Source of the DNA: Ochromonas danica
Taxonomy: Eukaryota; Sar; Chrysophyceae; Chromulinales; Chromulinaceae
DNA length: 64,000 nt
Direction of reading: 5' to 3'
Assembly: GCA_015146655.1 (NCBI GenBank)
Contig: VKHL01000051.1
Span: 122,306-186,305 of the forward strand
The notes beneath the pieces are model-generated. The model had not been told where the DNA came from, ran no database searches, and worked only from the letters and a program-made list of their open reading frames with translations. How positions within the stretch are numbered: position 1 is the first letter of the stretch; every line of letters begins with the position of its first letter. Both the position numbers and the translations under genes were made by a program. Shown piece by piece: positions 39,006-50,343 of this stretch.

Positions 39006-41495
39006 ATGATGTATGATAGCTTGACTACGTTTGACTTATCTGATCTAATCCGTGGAGATGGTGAATGGAAGAATATGCAAGAAGTAATTCGTCGAACTTT
39101 TCGTCTTTGTATTGAAAATCAACAACGACAAGCCAAAGAGATTCTACATCTTCATACTCAACTCAACACTATGCGTGATGAATTACATCGCAAACCTTCC
39201 TGGGAGGATATGACGACAATACGCTCTACACATGCTGTCACTAGTACCAACACAACAAATCCAACAACACGTGCACAAAGTTTGGCTGAGGAGGAATTAC
39301 GTTTTACACTCACTCAATTAAAAGCTGCTATTGATGAGAAAGTCAGTCAACGTACTTTAGAAACACTATTAAAGAAGAAAGTAGATCGTGATGATCACAT
39401 CATCAGACAATGGATTGACAATAATCCTCTGCATCGTGATAACAACAAAATGAAAGAAATACAAGAAAGTCAATTAGAAATATTAACTCGATTAAAACAA
39501 TTAGAAAACGAGATACATCAAGTACAACATGATTATGATTCAAAACAACAAAAACGTGATTTAGTCATGATACGATCTCAAATTGATAATCTGTATCGTC
39601 ATGTTGGAGAATTTCATACAAAGGAACATATTCAACGTCTCTTAGATCAGAAGGTCAGATCAATATATCCTAATAGGAACATGACTAATACCTTATTGTA
39701 ATGGTACTGTATCATACTGTACTGTAGGTGAGTCAAGTGGACTTAGCGACAGCGTTAGGGTATAAAGCAGATATGGATGAAGTGCAGGAGGTGAGAACCC
39801 TTTTGCTTTCTTGCTCTCTTTCTTACTTTACACTGTGTATGATATGATGGGGGAATAGTTGTTTCATGGTCTAGAAGTTCATCTGGAAAGACATGAGAAG
39901 CAGTTGACATCCTTAAGATTGAGGTTAGATACTACTATACTACCTGCGTTAGACTACCTGTTAGACACTCACATTGCCTCTTGTAGCTCTCATGATACCT
40001 CTGTCTTTCGAGATGAGATCACATCTCGTCGTCATGGTAGTAGTAAGAATAGAGGAGGATCATCAAGTTCTCATCGTCAACCAACACAAGATGATTCAAA
40101 TGCTATTGGCATGTTACCGTCACGAAGAGAGTTTGAAGAATCTCTGAGGGAGGGACGATTAGAGGCTGTTGTCTCGCGTCTCTATCAACAAACTGTGAGT
40201 GGAATCACTTGGCAATGACATTGCAGACTTGTCTAACCGCTTGTTGTGTGTGTATTATGTATGTATGTATGTATGTATGTGTGTGTGTACACAGGCTCAT
40301 CTCTCCATGGAAGTGGAACAATCGACTAAGACCATTGCTTCCATCCAAGAAGACAAAGAGAAGCTCACACAGCAGATATCAACTTGTGCTAACAAACAAA
40401 CCGTTGAGGTTCTTGCTGTGGTTGTGGAAGAACAACGACTTCGTACCGATTCCATCATACAAGGGTCTATTAAGATCAAACCTGTCTATAAAGATCTCAA
40501 GAAGTTAGAGAATGACATCCAACAAGTGCATGACTATTTACAATTACCTCATAAACGACCATTACCTGTGATACTTGAGAAGATTGGGACACAATTACAA
40601 GGTGAGTGAGTTATGACAATAACAATGACAACAACCATGACAACAACCATGACAACAATGATAATGATGGTAATGATGGTTTGTTTGTGCTGATTGAGTA
40701 GAGTTTGCCCGTCAGGTGGAAGATGTCAAGAGTAAAGTACAAGAAGCCTGTGTGAATCCTCTGGATGGTCTACGAAGTCGTGTAGATCTCATTGAAACCA
40801 TCTGGCAAGCATATGAAGTTGATCGTGATCGTTTACGATATTTACTGTCTGTGATTGACTTTAAGGATACACCTTATAACAACATCTATGAGATGAGTCG
40901 CAATATCAATCAACTCTATTTCATCTTACAAGGTGATGCTTTTCTCAATCAATTATCTGATGATCAAGATGACAGAGAAGAAGAAGAGAGGAAGAATAAC
41001 AAGAAGAAGAAAGATAGTGGTATCATCTCTTCTTCGAAAGCTTGTGTTATCAATCGTATTTATGATTTAGAAAGAGAAAGTCAAAAACTAACACAAAGTT
41101 ATGCATCTTGTCAACGAGCTTTATTAGCTATCAAGTCATTGTTAGTTGTAGATGGAAAGCTACCATCTGATCATCCCATTTCTATCAATAGTAACAGTAA
41201 TAGTGGAAGTGGTAATAATGGTAATGGTGGGAACAGTCCGTCTTACAAGAAGAAAGTGTCAGTAGACTTTGACGTTGCGATGGGACCATTGTTACCATCT
41301 TTAGATGATTTTGCAGTACCAGTTCAAAGCACAACAATTCCTATCAATCCAATGAATGACATGGGAGCTGATCTACTTGGACAATCCACATGGTCTGTGA
41401 GTGATATTGATCAACGTCTTCATCAATTACAACAACAAAAGGAAGAAGTACGAAAGAAGTTACTTGCTGAAGTTCATCGGAATAATAATGACTGA
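39006..41495 (+). CDS. Coiled-coil protein, possibly centrosomal or ciliary
   Basis: Five exons (39006-39653, 39728-39790, 39859-40194, 40295-40601, 40702-41495) give 715 aa. The protein is almost entirely helical coiled coil. It has recurring segments of the form LxxLLxxKVxxxDxxxALxxKAD, e.g. TLETLLKKKVDRDD and LLDQKV|SQVDLATALGYKADMDEV, the latter spanning an exon junction. This pattern is common in centrosome/basal-body coiled-coil proteins, but I cannot name a family. Near the C-terminus there are Lys- and Asn/Gly-rich low-complexity runs. Exon 2 is only 63 nt. Intron 3 holds a GTAT microsatellite (about 40256-40290). Confidence 0.65.
40256..40290 (+). repeat. GTAT/GT microsatellite in an intron
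   Basis: About six GTAT units followed by GT repeats lie within intron 3 of the coiled-coil gene, close to the acceptor. Confidence 0.9.
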
Positions 41496-41873
41496 GATTG
41501 ATTGATTGATTGATTGATGGGTGTAGTCTTGCTTTTGTCTTATGATCGCTTTCGTTTTATTCCTTCTCACCAGTGGTTGTTGTGGTCATTGTCCAATGTT
41601 ATGCTTTCTTTTCATAGAGTAAGTGTAGTAGTAATTAATTTAATTATTCAGTAAAGACACAATTATGAGAAGAGTTAGAATAACTTGAGGATGTTGTTAA
41701 TGAAGAAGTCAAAAATAGTCTAGAGGACTACCATCACCACCACCACACTAACTAGTCCTAGCATGAATGAATGCTATTGGAATCATATTTAGCACGGATA
41801 GCTATTAGCAACAGTCACGCGATATTTAATCTGCACATTATGTTAAACGTTCATCTGATTTCAATTCATCCCT
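41496..41873. other. Intergenic, convergent 3' flanks
   Basis: Starts with a TGAT tetranucleotide run (about 41496-41516). The rest is unremarkable 3' flank of two convergent genes. Confidence 0.4.
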
Positions 41874-44800
41874 TTACAAACCGAGCAAACGACTGGCAGC
41901 TAAGTCCACATTGTCTCCACTTTCTCTTAAAGCTTGCTCAGCCTGTTGGACAGTAAAGCCCATGCTAACTAAAGCATCGACATGTTGTGCGCTAGGAGGC
42001 GGGACATTTCCACGATCGTCTGCTCGGCTTGGAGGATCTTGTAATGACATGAGAATAGCTCTGTTCAATGCCGCGGCTTCTTCTGCTCGACGTGCTAATC
42101 TCATCAAATCTCGTTCGCGTAGTTGGCGTTGAGGTGTATTAGAATGATGTCGCATGGTGAGCATATCGATATCATCGACACTATCTTGGCTGCTGTCATC
42201 ATTCTCATCAGCAGATGAACCTACGGGCGAGAGATCATCCCCACCGCTATGGCTTCGAGGACGTGGCGTGTCTCGACCCTGTCATCATTACACACAACCC
42301 ATTAGAAATAACACGATATATTGTTGCATTTGACAATTACCTCTGGATGAGAATCATCTTCTTGATCATGAGATGTTCTTCGAGGGGTAGACATGCGCAG
42401 ACCCACTGACTGCGCTCTTCTACCATCACTCTGTGGTGAGCGATAAGGTTCTTCTCGGGCTGATTGTGGACGAGGACGAGGTCTTTGAGTGGACGGAGGA
42501 TGCTCTGGAGATTGTCCTTCGGGTGCACCAGGTGTACCTGGACGAGGTGGACGACCATTCTGGTTCTCCTGATTAGATGCCATCTCCAGCTCCAAAAGCA
42601 AGGTAGCCAGATCCAATCCATCACCATTTGCTTGTAGATCTTCCAAGGTGGTCGTTAGAGGCCTTCTCCAAGGAGGAGACCGACGAGAACCCGAAATATT
42701 TCTTTCAATCAAGTAACACAAAGTCAGCAAGGATGGCATTGGGTAATAACAGTCATCGAGCTACAACAACATACCGATTGATTGTCCGCAAAGTAGATTG
42801 AGGTGCCATGCGACGAGACAATGTGTTACTGTTGACAGAGCGGCTTCTATTGCCACTGCCCATTGAGCCTGTGGAGGCACGGCGTCCGCTGTCACGCTCT
42901 GAGCGCTGCATTTGTTCCTTCATGGTACTGTAAGCGATCAATAACGCTTCCAACTCCACTCGCTTTTGACGTGCTGCACGAGAAGCTTGTTGAATCTGTG
43001 CTTGAGAGGCGCGTAAACGACGTCTTGCACACACATCTGAAGGAATTACATGGTGGGCATTAGACTGCCACCCACCTAGGAGATTAGCAGTGAGAAGGCA
43101 ATTAATACCTGACAGAGTCTCAACAGTCGATTCAAGATCAGCTTGAAGCATCTCAAAGGAAGAGCGATGATCTTCAACATGAGAACGCACCCATCTTGAT
43201 CTTCTGTAAAGGATAAACCATGTCAATACAAAGGATCATCATTACACTGGAAGTCTTGTCTACTAGACAAGAGGCAAGAGACTTACCGGTCATGAGAATA
43301 ATCCAAGTCATCATTATCCATGAATTCAAAGTAGCTGTAGGGATAAGACCATTGCAAGAACTATCATCCAATCATAATACATAAAACACCATCAACAGGA
43401 TTAGAACACAACAATCAAGAAGAAGAGGAAGAAGTCTTACTGATCGAGAAAGAAGAAGTTCTCCAAATCCTTCATTTAAGAATTCAATACAGCATTCACA
43501 ATTGGTCACTGCATGTTTCTTCATCCTATTCTCTTCTTCTCCTTTAGATACATTGTCTTTCAAGGGAGTGGAAAGTAGACCTGAATCACCACCACTACCA
43601 CCATTACCACCGCCATTACTGGGCGAGAGGGAAGTAGTCATCATGTGGTCTAGAGGATTGGCTACAATGTCTCCCTGAAGCCATTTTAACTGTCCATGTT
43701 GACAAGCAAGAAGACCATCTCCAATACGTTTTAAAGTCTCTTTATGCATTTTTCTTTCCATGGCCATACTATCCGCATGAGCTTTGTGACTACAACCACC
43801 AGACAAACATACATGCAAAGAACAAGCAGGACAAACAAAACAACACATAAATACACACACACATATATATACGAGACACCACTTCTTACCGTGTGAAATG
43901 ATGAATAAAACGAGCCATCTTACGACTCCTTTCCCTTGATCGCATTGCTTCAGCATGAGCATTTCCTCTCTCTTCCGCCCATAAGGTCTGTGACTCAACC
44001 AATTCACTAATATCGCTATTGTTGTTATTGTTGTCATTCGAATTATTGTTCTCCATAAAGCGATTGCACTGAAAATATCCACCAGTGCTATCACTGTGCA
44101 AAGCCCAATCTTGCATACAAATCCAGCAAAACTCCTTTCGACATTTTCGACAGCTCATATGATTACATCCTTCATCCTTCTCAATGGCAGTGCCACATCT
44201 TGGACATCTCTTTGTATTGGCAGCCACCCATAAGGCATTGGCAATTTCATCACTATTGCTAGCTTCTTGAATTTGAGTAGTTTTTATCTCTTGAGCAACT
44301 AATTGTGCCCAGCGTAGGTAATCCGAGCAACTACAAGGCGTGTGAGCAACTTCATTGCATTGCAAACAAAACACATGACCATTGCTACACGATGCTGCTC
44401 TAGGCAATGAATGTTGGACCAGGCTAGACACTGAGTCAGGAGATAATGGAGTCGTTGGTGCACTATTCACTGCTGAGTTCGCGTCTTTTGGAATATGAAC
44501 AATAAGTCCGCAGTTATCGACTGGACAATACTTCAATCCCGCACAATCCACAATTTGCCTAACACGAGCAGTTTTCAGACGAAGAACTTGTGCATCATCT
44601 TTCATCAAAATTGGTGCCCACGCCAAATCCAAGCAATCACCACACTTAAAAGCTGGACAAGGGATATTGCCGACAGTATGTTCAGACATTTGTGCCGATA
44701 GATTTGCGCCCCAACAAGAAAGGCAAAAAGTGTGTCCAGAAAGACAGGTCAAAGCAGAATGATCAGGATCTGACACAACACCACGCAAATGCTCTTCCAA

Positions 44801-46069
44801 AGGGAAGAAAGGAGTCATTTTCTCTCCACAAATCACGCAGTCATCACCCGTCGAAACCACATCACAATTTTCGCCTTGAGAGGGTGCTACAGTACCATCA
44901 ACATCAATGGCTACTTCATCCATATTGATTTCCAATTCTTCAGCAGCTGGTTTGGAAATAAGATTTGATAGCTTGGGAGGAGGTGAAGAAGGCAGAACTG
45001 CTGCAGGACTGGCCATCTTTCTGGCACTCAAAACCTTTTCTGCGTCAGTCATATATTCCTTCAACAAGCGATCAACATCCCAAGCATAAGAATTTAGTAG
45101 AGCTTCCGCTCGAGCTCGGTAAGCTGATGAACTCATCCAGCCAATGTGTTGGGCTACAATAGTCGTACATTCTTCAGCACCAGCAAGCAGCCCCTCGGCG
45201 GTCAGACTAAAGCAATCTACAAGCAAACGAGCTGGTTGAGGAACAAATGAAGTATCAGCAAAACGATCAAAATATCTCAGATCTTCATCTTCAATCTGGA
45301 AGACCAAAGCAAGCTCTAACATTAGCGCCAAATCTTTATGCTGTCCTTCATCAGCCAGCTCACAACAAGTGAGATTGTTCTTGTTGACAATAGATATAAT
45401 AGCACCAAGTGCAATAAGACGTTCAACACAAGCTAATAGTCCATTAGCAGCAGCTAGATGAATAGCAGTATTCCCATTATCATCAACTTTGTTAACCGAT
45501 ACTTTTTCCATCTCTTTCCCATCCTCAGTAACACCAATCCAACTATATATTTGATCTAAAATCTGGCAGCGCATTTCAGGATAATCCCCTAAACTGCACA
45601 CTGCATGCAAACAAGTTTCTTGTTGAGAGTTGAGAGTGCTAGGATCACCCCCCATCTCCAATAACATCATGACTAACTTCTGTAAGGCACATTTACAAGC
45701 AAGGAAAAGCGGACTATCTGCCATGGTTTCTTTCTTAGATGGGAAGGGACGAGAAGGATGTAACTCTCGCAGTAAGTTATTCTCACCCTCCGCAGCGGTA
45801 TAGAGAGAGATGGCCTTCTCTTCATCACGTTCTAAAATAGCATTGCGGAATTGCTTGGCAGGATTTGGACCTAGCATTATCATCCACATTGTACAATACA
45901 ACTAAGACAATATTATCACCCCTTAGGTAAGATGACCATACTTACCGGCAATCAATTCGCCTGCACGATTGAAAGTTCGACTCAAACGCTAAAAATCATT
46001 GTGAGATAAAATTATCATCAAATACTCCGTGAAAACCTTATTGCTAACCTTTTTTAAAGACTCAAACAT
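41874..46069 (-). CDS. Ankyrin-RBR (Ariadne-type) E3 ubiquitin ligase with UIM and UBA (paralogue A)
   Basis: Nine exons (46069-46049, 45988-45946, 45870-43890, 43789-43441, 43360-43287, 43203-43109, 43036-42775, 42701-42341, 42278-41874) keep frame and give 1196 aa. Order: MFESLKKRLSRTFNRAG start, ankyrin-like repeats about 75-205, RING1 about 366-435 (CVICGEKM, GHTFCLSCW), IBR about 470-535 (YCPVDNCGL, CSNGHVFCLQC), RING2 about 577-608 (CPRCGTAIEKDEGCNHMSC), an Ariadne-like helical region, a UIM-like helix (LNRAILMSLQD) and a C-terminal UBA (LVSMGFTVQQAEQALRESGDNVDLAASRLL). The Cys in EGCNHM (about 590) is the expected thioester-forming residue, so activity is likely. Ankyrin-fused RBRs resemble ANKIB1. 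Confidence 0.88.
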
Positions 46070-46705
46070 GTCTTAAACCTTAAACTATGAAATGAATTCT
46101 TGCTAACAGAGGATAGGATAAGAGCAGATAGTTGTTGAACCAAATATTGTCTTTCCGTGTTTTTATTGTTATTGACACTCTAAAAGACCCCAAAAATAAG
46201 CAAGGAAGAAAATTCAATGCTTAAAAGAAGCTAAATTCTCTACCTTGGAATGAATATATATATAAAAAAGAAATAATAATTATAATATTATTACAATAAT
46301 AATTAGAGTAATATGGGGAAGGATTCCAATCAAACCTTCGCCATCTTGCATCTCCTCTCCCTGTCTCTCACACTGCCGTTGCGCCATTTTGACACGACAT
46401 TCGCGCTACTTTTACCCTCTGTCTGCAACAACAAATGAAACAATAATTCTCAACACTCTCAACAGTGTCCTCCTAAATGCCTATTCTTGTGTAGTAGCAT
46501 GATTTTGGTTTTTTTTGCATGTTGGGTATGTCCGCCAACCACCTATAAGCCAGACTCAGGTTCCAAGCTTTCGAAGTTCGAGCACAGAGAGATCACTTAA
46601 ACCAAAAGCTAAGGGATCTGCTCTCGTATGTATGTAGCACTACGGGAACTTACCAGTTTGTAGCAGCTCGCGATGCAGATCTCCTGCTTCTTTCTTAACT
46701 TGCTC
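46070..46705. other. Intergenic, upstream of the RBR paralogue A gene
   Basis: AT-rich at 46250-46310 (TATATATA and ATTATTA runs), then the composite element at 46381-46418. A TTTTTTGCATG run lies near 46510. No gene supported. Confidence 0.4.
46381..46418 (+). promoter_or_regulatory. Composite promoter-like element, copy 2
   Basis: GCGCCATTTTGACAC at 46381 and TTTTACCCT at 46410, the same blocks and 29-base spacing as at 38869. It lies about 310 bp upstream of the RBR paralogue A start, but in the opposite orientation to that gene. Confidence 0.35.
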
Positions 46706-47687
46706 TCAAAGCTCATCCGATCTTTCAATCGTGAAGTTCTTTAAATCTTCCGTGATATCAAACAAGGTGTGGTTAACATCCTCCAGGTCAGTTAATAGTT
46801 CGCTTCGAATGCCATCGGAAGACTTCTCAAGTAAAGGAACCTTTCCATCCATAAAAGATGGCACTCTTTTTCTCATTATTGCATCTTCCCTCCGTGCAAG
46901 AATGTCCAATCAACATTTCACATGAGAAGCTTAGCAGAAGTGTCAGCGAGAAGGAGGCAATAGCTTCCTTCCATGCCAATCAAAGAGCGATTCACTGTCG
47001 TTTTCCAACTACCATAACTGCTCTGCCAATCGTTGATTTGGGTGGTGGTCTAGTTGAGATCAGATTCGACTGATGCTCCCGCTTGTCCAATATCAACGCT
47101 TGATTGACCGGGATTGATCGTATAACGACTCTCTGCTAACGTTCTTGATACATTGTTGGTGGTTTCTTCGGATAGTGCTTTCAAGTTATCTTTGTTCCGT
47201 GTGTACTGTTCGACAGTATCGAACATCTCATCTTGTCGCTCCTCCACATGGAGAATGTTCGAAGAGAGAATATTATTCATTTCTTCAATAGCGTTATGAA
47301 TTGAGATGGCGTTCTCAAGTGCCTCTGTTTAAGAGCACTATTGATGATTACGTTTGCTCCTCGAAAGTCGTCAAGAACACTTGGACATAGGTTTGACATG
47401 TGATATTTAATCATACTGTCTGATTGACTGATTGATTGTTTAACGGCACTTTTCCAGTCCAGATCAACTTTTGACAAAAATAAACAGTGGCGTACATACA
47501 TGTACAATTGCCGAGAATCTTTTCCTGTTTTGTATGATGATGTCACCAGATTGAAGTACGGGCAGAACGGGCCTTCTAGTTGGACTTTAATATCGATATT
47601 TCCGGCTTTTGGATGGGAGGACTTTTCCACAACATTTTTCTCATCTGCGGAGTCCACTGTCGCCCCACTTTGATTCTCACAATCCAC
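46706..47687 (-). pseudogene. Decayed coiled-coil gene (three collinear fragments)
   Basis: Three minus-strand fragments follow one another in order. The first, 47687-47330, has PFCPYFNLVTSSYKTG, LYMYVRHCLFLSKVDLDW and LCPSVLDDFRGANVII. The second, 47325-47050, reads TEALENAISIHNAIEEMN and VEERQDEMFDTVEQYTRN in another frame. The third, 46909-46706, has LLEKSSDGIRSELLTDLEDV. No canonical splice signals bring them into one frame, and a stop precedes the second. I read them as remnants of one helical protein. A gene with unusual introns cannot be excluded. The 5' end overlaps sequence upstream of the TPR gene. Confidence 0.35.
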
Positions 47688-47731
47688 AGGATGACTTCAT
47701 TTCTTCATTCTCACCACCTCGATTAAGTAAG

Positions 47732-48601
47732 ATGGGAAGTACCGCAAGTATCACCTACACTCTCTGTAAAAATCCTGGAAATGCTGCTAGCTCTCTCGAG
47801 AAAGCAAACTGGTATTTCGAACAAGGAAACTATGTCCAAGCCGAAGAATTCCTTCTTGTCGCTCTTGAAGAGGCCAAGGTTCGTTATGGTGAAGAAAATG
47901 TGGAAACCCTGGCACTACAAAATCACCTGTGTGTGATCTACTGCAAGCAAGGCCAGTTGGAAGAAGCCAAGAGTCTCCTCGAGCATGTCTCAGAGCGTTA
48001 CAACCATCTATTGGGCTCAAAACACCCCGTGTCACTTCAAGCTCAACACAACCTAGGCCTGGTTCTCTTTCAAAGTCGACGTTATGGTGAGGCGGCAAAA
48101 GTGTTTGAGAGTTGCTACCATGGTCGTTTGGCGATGTTGGGTGGCAGCCATGTTGACACCTTGTCTTCGGTGCAGCAGTTAACCATGTGTTTCTTGGAAG
48201 AATGTCGTTATGCGGAGGCGGAGGAGGTGTTGCGAGTGTGTTTGTCCAATCAGCACTTCCTTCTGAGCCCTGAGCACCATTTGGTGATTGCATTGACCGT
48301 CTTACAGAGCAGTGCTTCTGAAGGTCTGGAAAAAAGCAAGAAGGCTGTAGAGTTGTACGATTCTGCATTGAAAAGGTGTTCCTGCTCAGTCTCTTCTGAA
48401 GGGAGCGGGCCAGCAGATCAGAGGCCAGCCTCCTGTTTAGGGAGTAGTTTCTGCAAAATGACCGCAGATGCTGATGATGATTTTGATTCATCAGACTGTG
48501 GAGCACCCATGGCCTCGAAAGGTGATACTAAAGTAATTGGCAACAGTAACTCGACGGTGGATTTAATTGCGAGTCAAAGAAGTTGCGATTGCTTTGAATG
48601 A
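47732..48601 (+). CDS. Kinesin-light-chain-type TPR protein with possible N-myristoylation
   Basis: Single-exon protein of 289 aa from the ATG at 47732. Four to five 42-residue TPRs span about residues 20-200 (LEKANWYFEQGNYVQAEEFL, LLGSKHPVSLQAQHNLGLVL, LGGSHVDTLSSVQQL). The C-terminal 90 residues are Ser/Asp-rich and end in a Cys-containing SQRSCDCFE. The N-terminus MGSTAS fits the G-x-x-x-S myristoylation rule, so membrane attachment is possible. No TIR-like domain, unlike the TPR protein at 9474. An upstream in-frame extension lacks an ATG. Confidence 0.65.
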   Translation: MGSTASITYTLCKNPGNAASSLEKANWYFEQGNYVQAEEFLLVALEEAKVRYGEENVETLALQNHLCVIYCKQGQLEEAKSLLEHVSERYNHLLGSKHPVSLQAQHNLGLVLFQSRRYGEAAKVFESCYHGRLAMLGGSHVDTLSSVQQLTMCFLEECRYAEAEEVLRVCLSNQHFLLSPEHHLVIALTVLQSSASEGLEKSKKAVELYDSALKRCSCSVSSEGSGPADQRPASCLGSSFCKMTADADDDFDSSDCGAPMASKGDTKVIGNSNSTVDLIASQRSCDCFE

Positions 48602-49377
48602 TTGATCATTGGCTTATGTTTTCGTTTTTATTTTTGGATTCATTATTATCTTTTTTATTTGCATGTTGGTCAACGTGCTAGTGGTTATATAGCGCATGAT
48701 GATCGCACCTTCCATTCTTGATTAAGGGATGTTCAATGATTGCGTGTTGCTTAACTTCGCTTTCTTTATGGTGACTTCTGAAGAATCATCAAAGCTCCTA
48801 TCTTTGCTGATGACATTTTTGTTCTTCGAACGCGAAGTTATTCGTTTTCTTTGTTGTTTCTAATAGCTACTTCCTCTTATTTTAACTATACTTATTGGGA
48901 GTTATGTTCTACATAACCCCGTAACCCACCCCGTATTTAGATTTCTAGAGCAAATCCTGCGCGCTTATCGTGGGCTGTGGCTCAATGCAGTTGTTCTACT
49001 TGATAAGTCAAGTTATTCCCTGCTTCTGTTGTATAAATCCTTCTAAATGATTTCAGATTCGCAGTTCTTGTTGTGTTTTATTATTTTGTGAATTCCGGAA
49101 TTAAAAACACATTTTGTTTTTATGGTGTCATTTCTCTTGTAGTGGAAGTTTCGTAGTCAATCCAATAACTTTAATTAGCGCGATTCATTGTTATCATGGT
49201 ATTTTATTCTACCAATGCCATTCCCATAGTCGTAAAGTGTTCCCACTTACAGTACTGTAAAATGTAAAATCACTGAATGGCTCAAAACAGAGTGGCATAG
49301 ATTAACTAAAAAGGGATGAATGCAGATTAACTTAAAAGGGAAGTCGCCAAAACAAGCAAAGCAAAATACAACAAAGG
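48602..49377. other. Intergenic
   Basis: AT-rich (T-runs near 48630-48660 and 49080-49110). 3' flank of the TPR gene and 5' flank of the RsmG gene. No RNA gene or coding region could be supported. Confidence 0.4.
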
Positions 49378-50283
49378 ATGAGAGTTTGGAGTCAATTATT
49401 TATCCTAATGTTTACGATTATATTGAATCATGGGAAGTATCTAACACATTCATTCTTAATTAAAGGCTTCCATGGAAAGATAACAACAAAAAAGTTTTCA
49501 TCAGTTAGTGCAACAGAAAACAATCCATTACTACCCATTGTCACACAACAAGTTCTAGACATCTTGCCCTCTTTTCCCTTTCTTCAAGAATCACAAATTA
49601 AGCTCTTAATCAGACTTTGTCAGACGACAATAGAATGGAATAGTAAAGTCAATCTTATCTCAAGGAAGGATATTAATGCATTAGTACCAAATCATCTTTT
49701 ACCTTCGCTTTCTATTAGCACTTTACAGTATTTTCACGAGAAGGATAAAATCATTGATATTGGAACTGGTGGTGGCTTTCCTGGCCTTCCCTTGGCAATT
49801 GCTTTTCCTCAATCTTCATTCACTCTTTTGGATAGCAATAGCAAGAAGATGATGGTCGTGCAGGATATCGTCCAGTCCCTTTCACTCAACAATGTGGAAG
49901 TGGTCTGTTCTCGTGCTGAAGAACATCATGGTCAGTATGATTACTTGTTAGGTAGAGCGGTGACTTCCATACCGAAATTCTTGTCCTTTAGCAGTCATCT
50001 CATGTCTCGTCGTACGGATGGCCATCGAGGCCTTCTATACATTAAAGGAGGCGATTTTACTGAAGAACTAAACGACTGTAAGCTTTCCAATTGTACACTG
50101 ACACCTATCAAGGAGCTTGTTCCCCTGGATACAGACAAGTTTGTACTTCATGTCCCTGCTACTGAAATTCTTCAATGGCGTCGTGTCAACACCAGTCCAA
50201 TCGTTGAACAGCCTGTCATCTCTGATGCCTCTCGAAGCAAATTCTCATCACGTTCTCCAAGTAAGAAGTGGTCACGGTCTTAA
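49378..50283 (+). CDS. rsmG: RsmG-type 16S rRNA (guanine527-N7) methyltransferase, probably organellar
   Basis: Single-exon protein of 301 aa. About 55 N-terminal residues precede the bacterial-like domain. LLIRLCQTTIEWNSKVNLIS is the RsmG start motif (W-N..NL), IIDIGTGGGFPGLPLAIAFP the SAM-binding motif I, FTLLDSNSKKM the following strand with the acidic residue, and YDYLLGRAVTS the later core (usually RA). It methylates G527 of small-subunit rRNA. The leader begins with a signal-peptide-like hydrophobic stretch (LFILMFTIILNHGKYLTHS), then F and a basic Ser/Thr-rich part, the bipartite form used for plastids in heterokont algae. A mitochondrial location is the alternative. Confidence 0.85.
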   Translation: MRVWSQLFILMFTIILNHGKYLTHSFLIKGFHGKITTKKFSSVSATENNPLLPIVTQQVLDILPSFPFLQESQIKLLIRLCQTTIEWNSKVNLISRKDINALVPNHLLPSLSISTLQYFHEKDKIIDIGTGGGFPGLPLAIAFPQSSFTLLDSNSKKMMVVQDIVQSLSLNNVEVVCSRAEEHHGQYDYLLGRAVTSIPKFLSFSSHLMSRRTDGHRGLLYIKGGDFTEELNDCKLSNCTLTPIKELVPLDTDKFVLHVPATEILQWRRVNTSPIVEQPVISDASRSKFSSRSPSKKWSRS

Positions 50284-50343
50284 AGGTGTAAGCTAGAAGC
50301 AAGTAAATCAACACACAACTTGTTAAAGATACTGTTGCATCAA

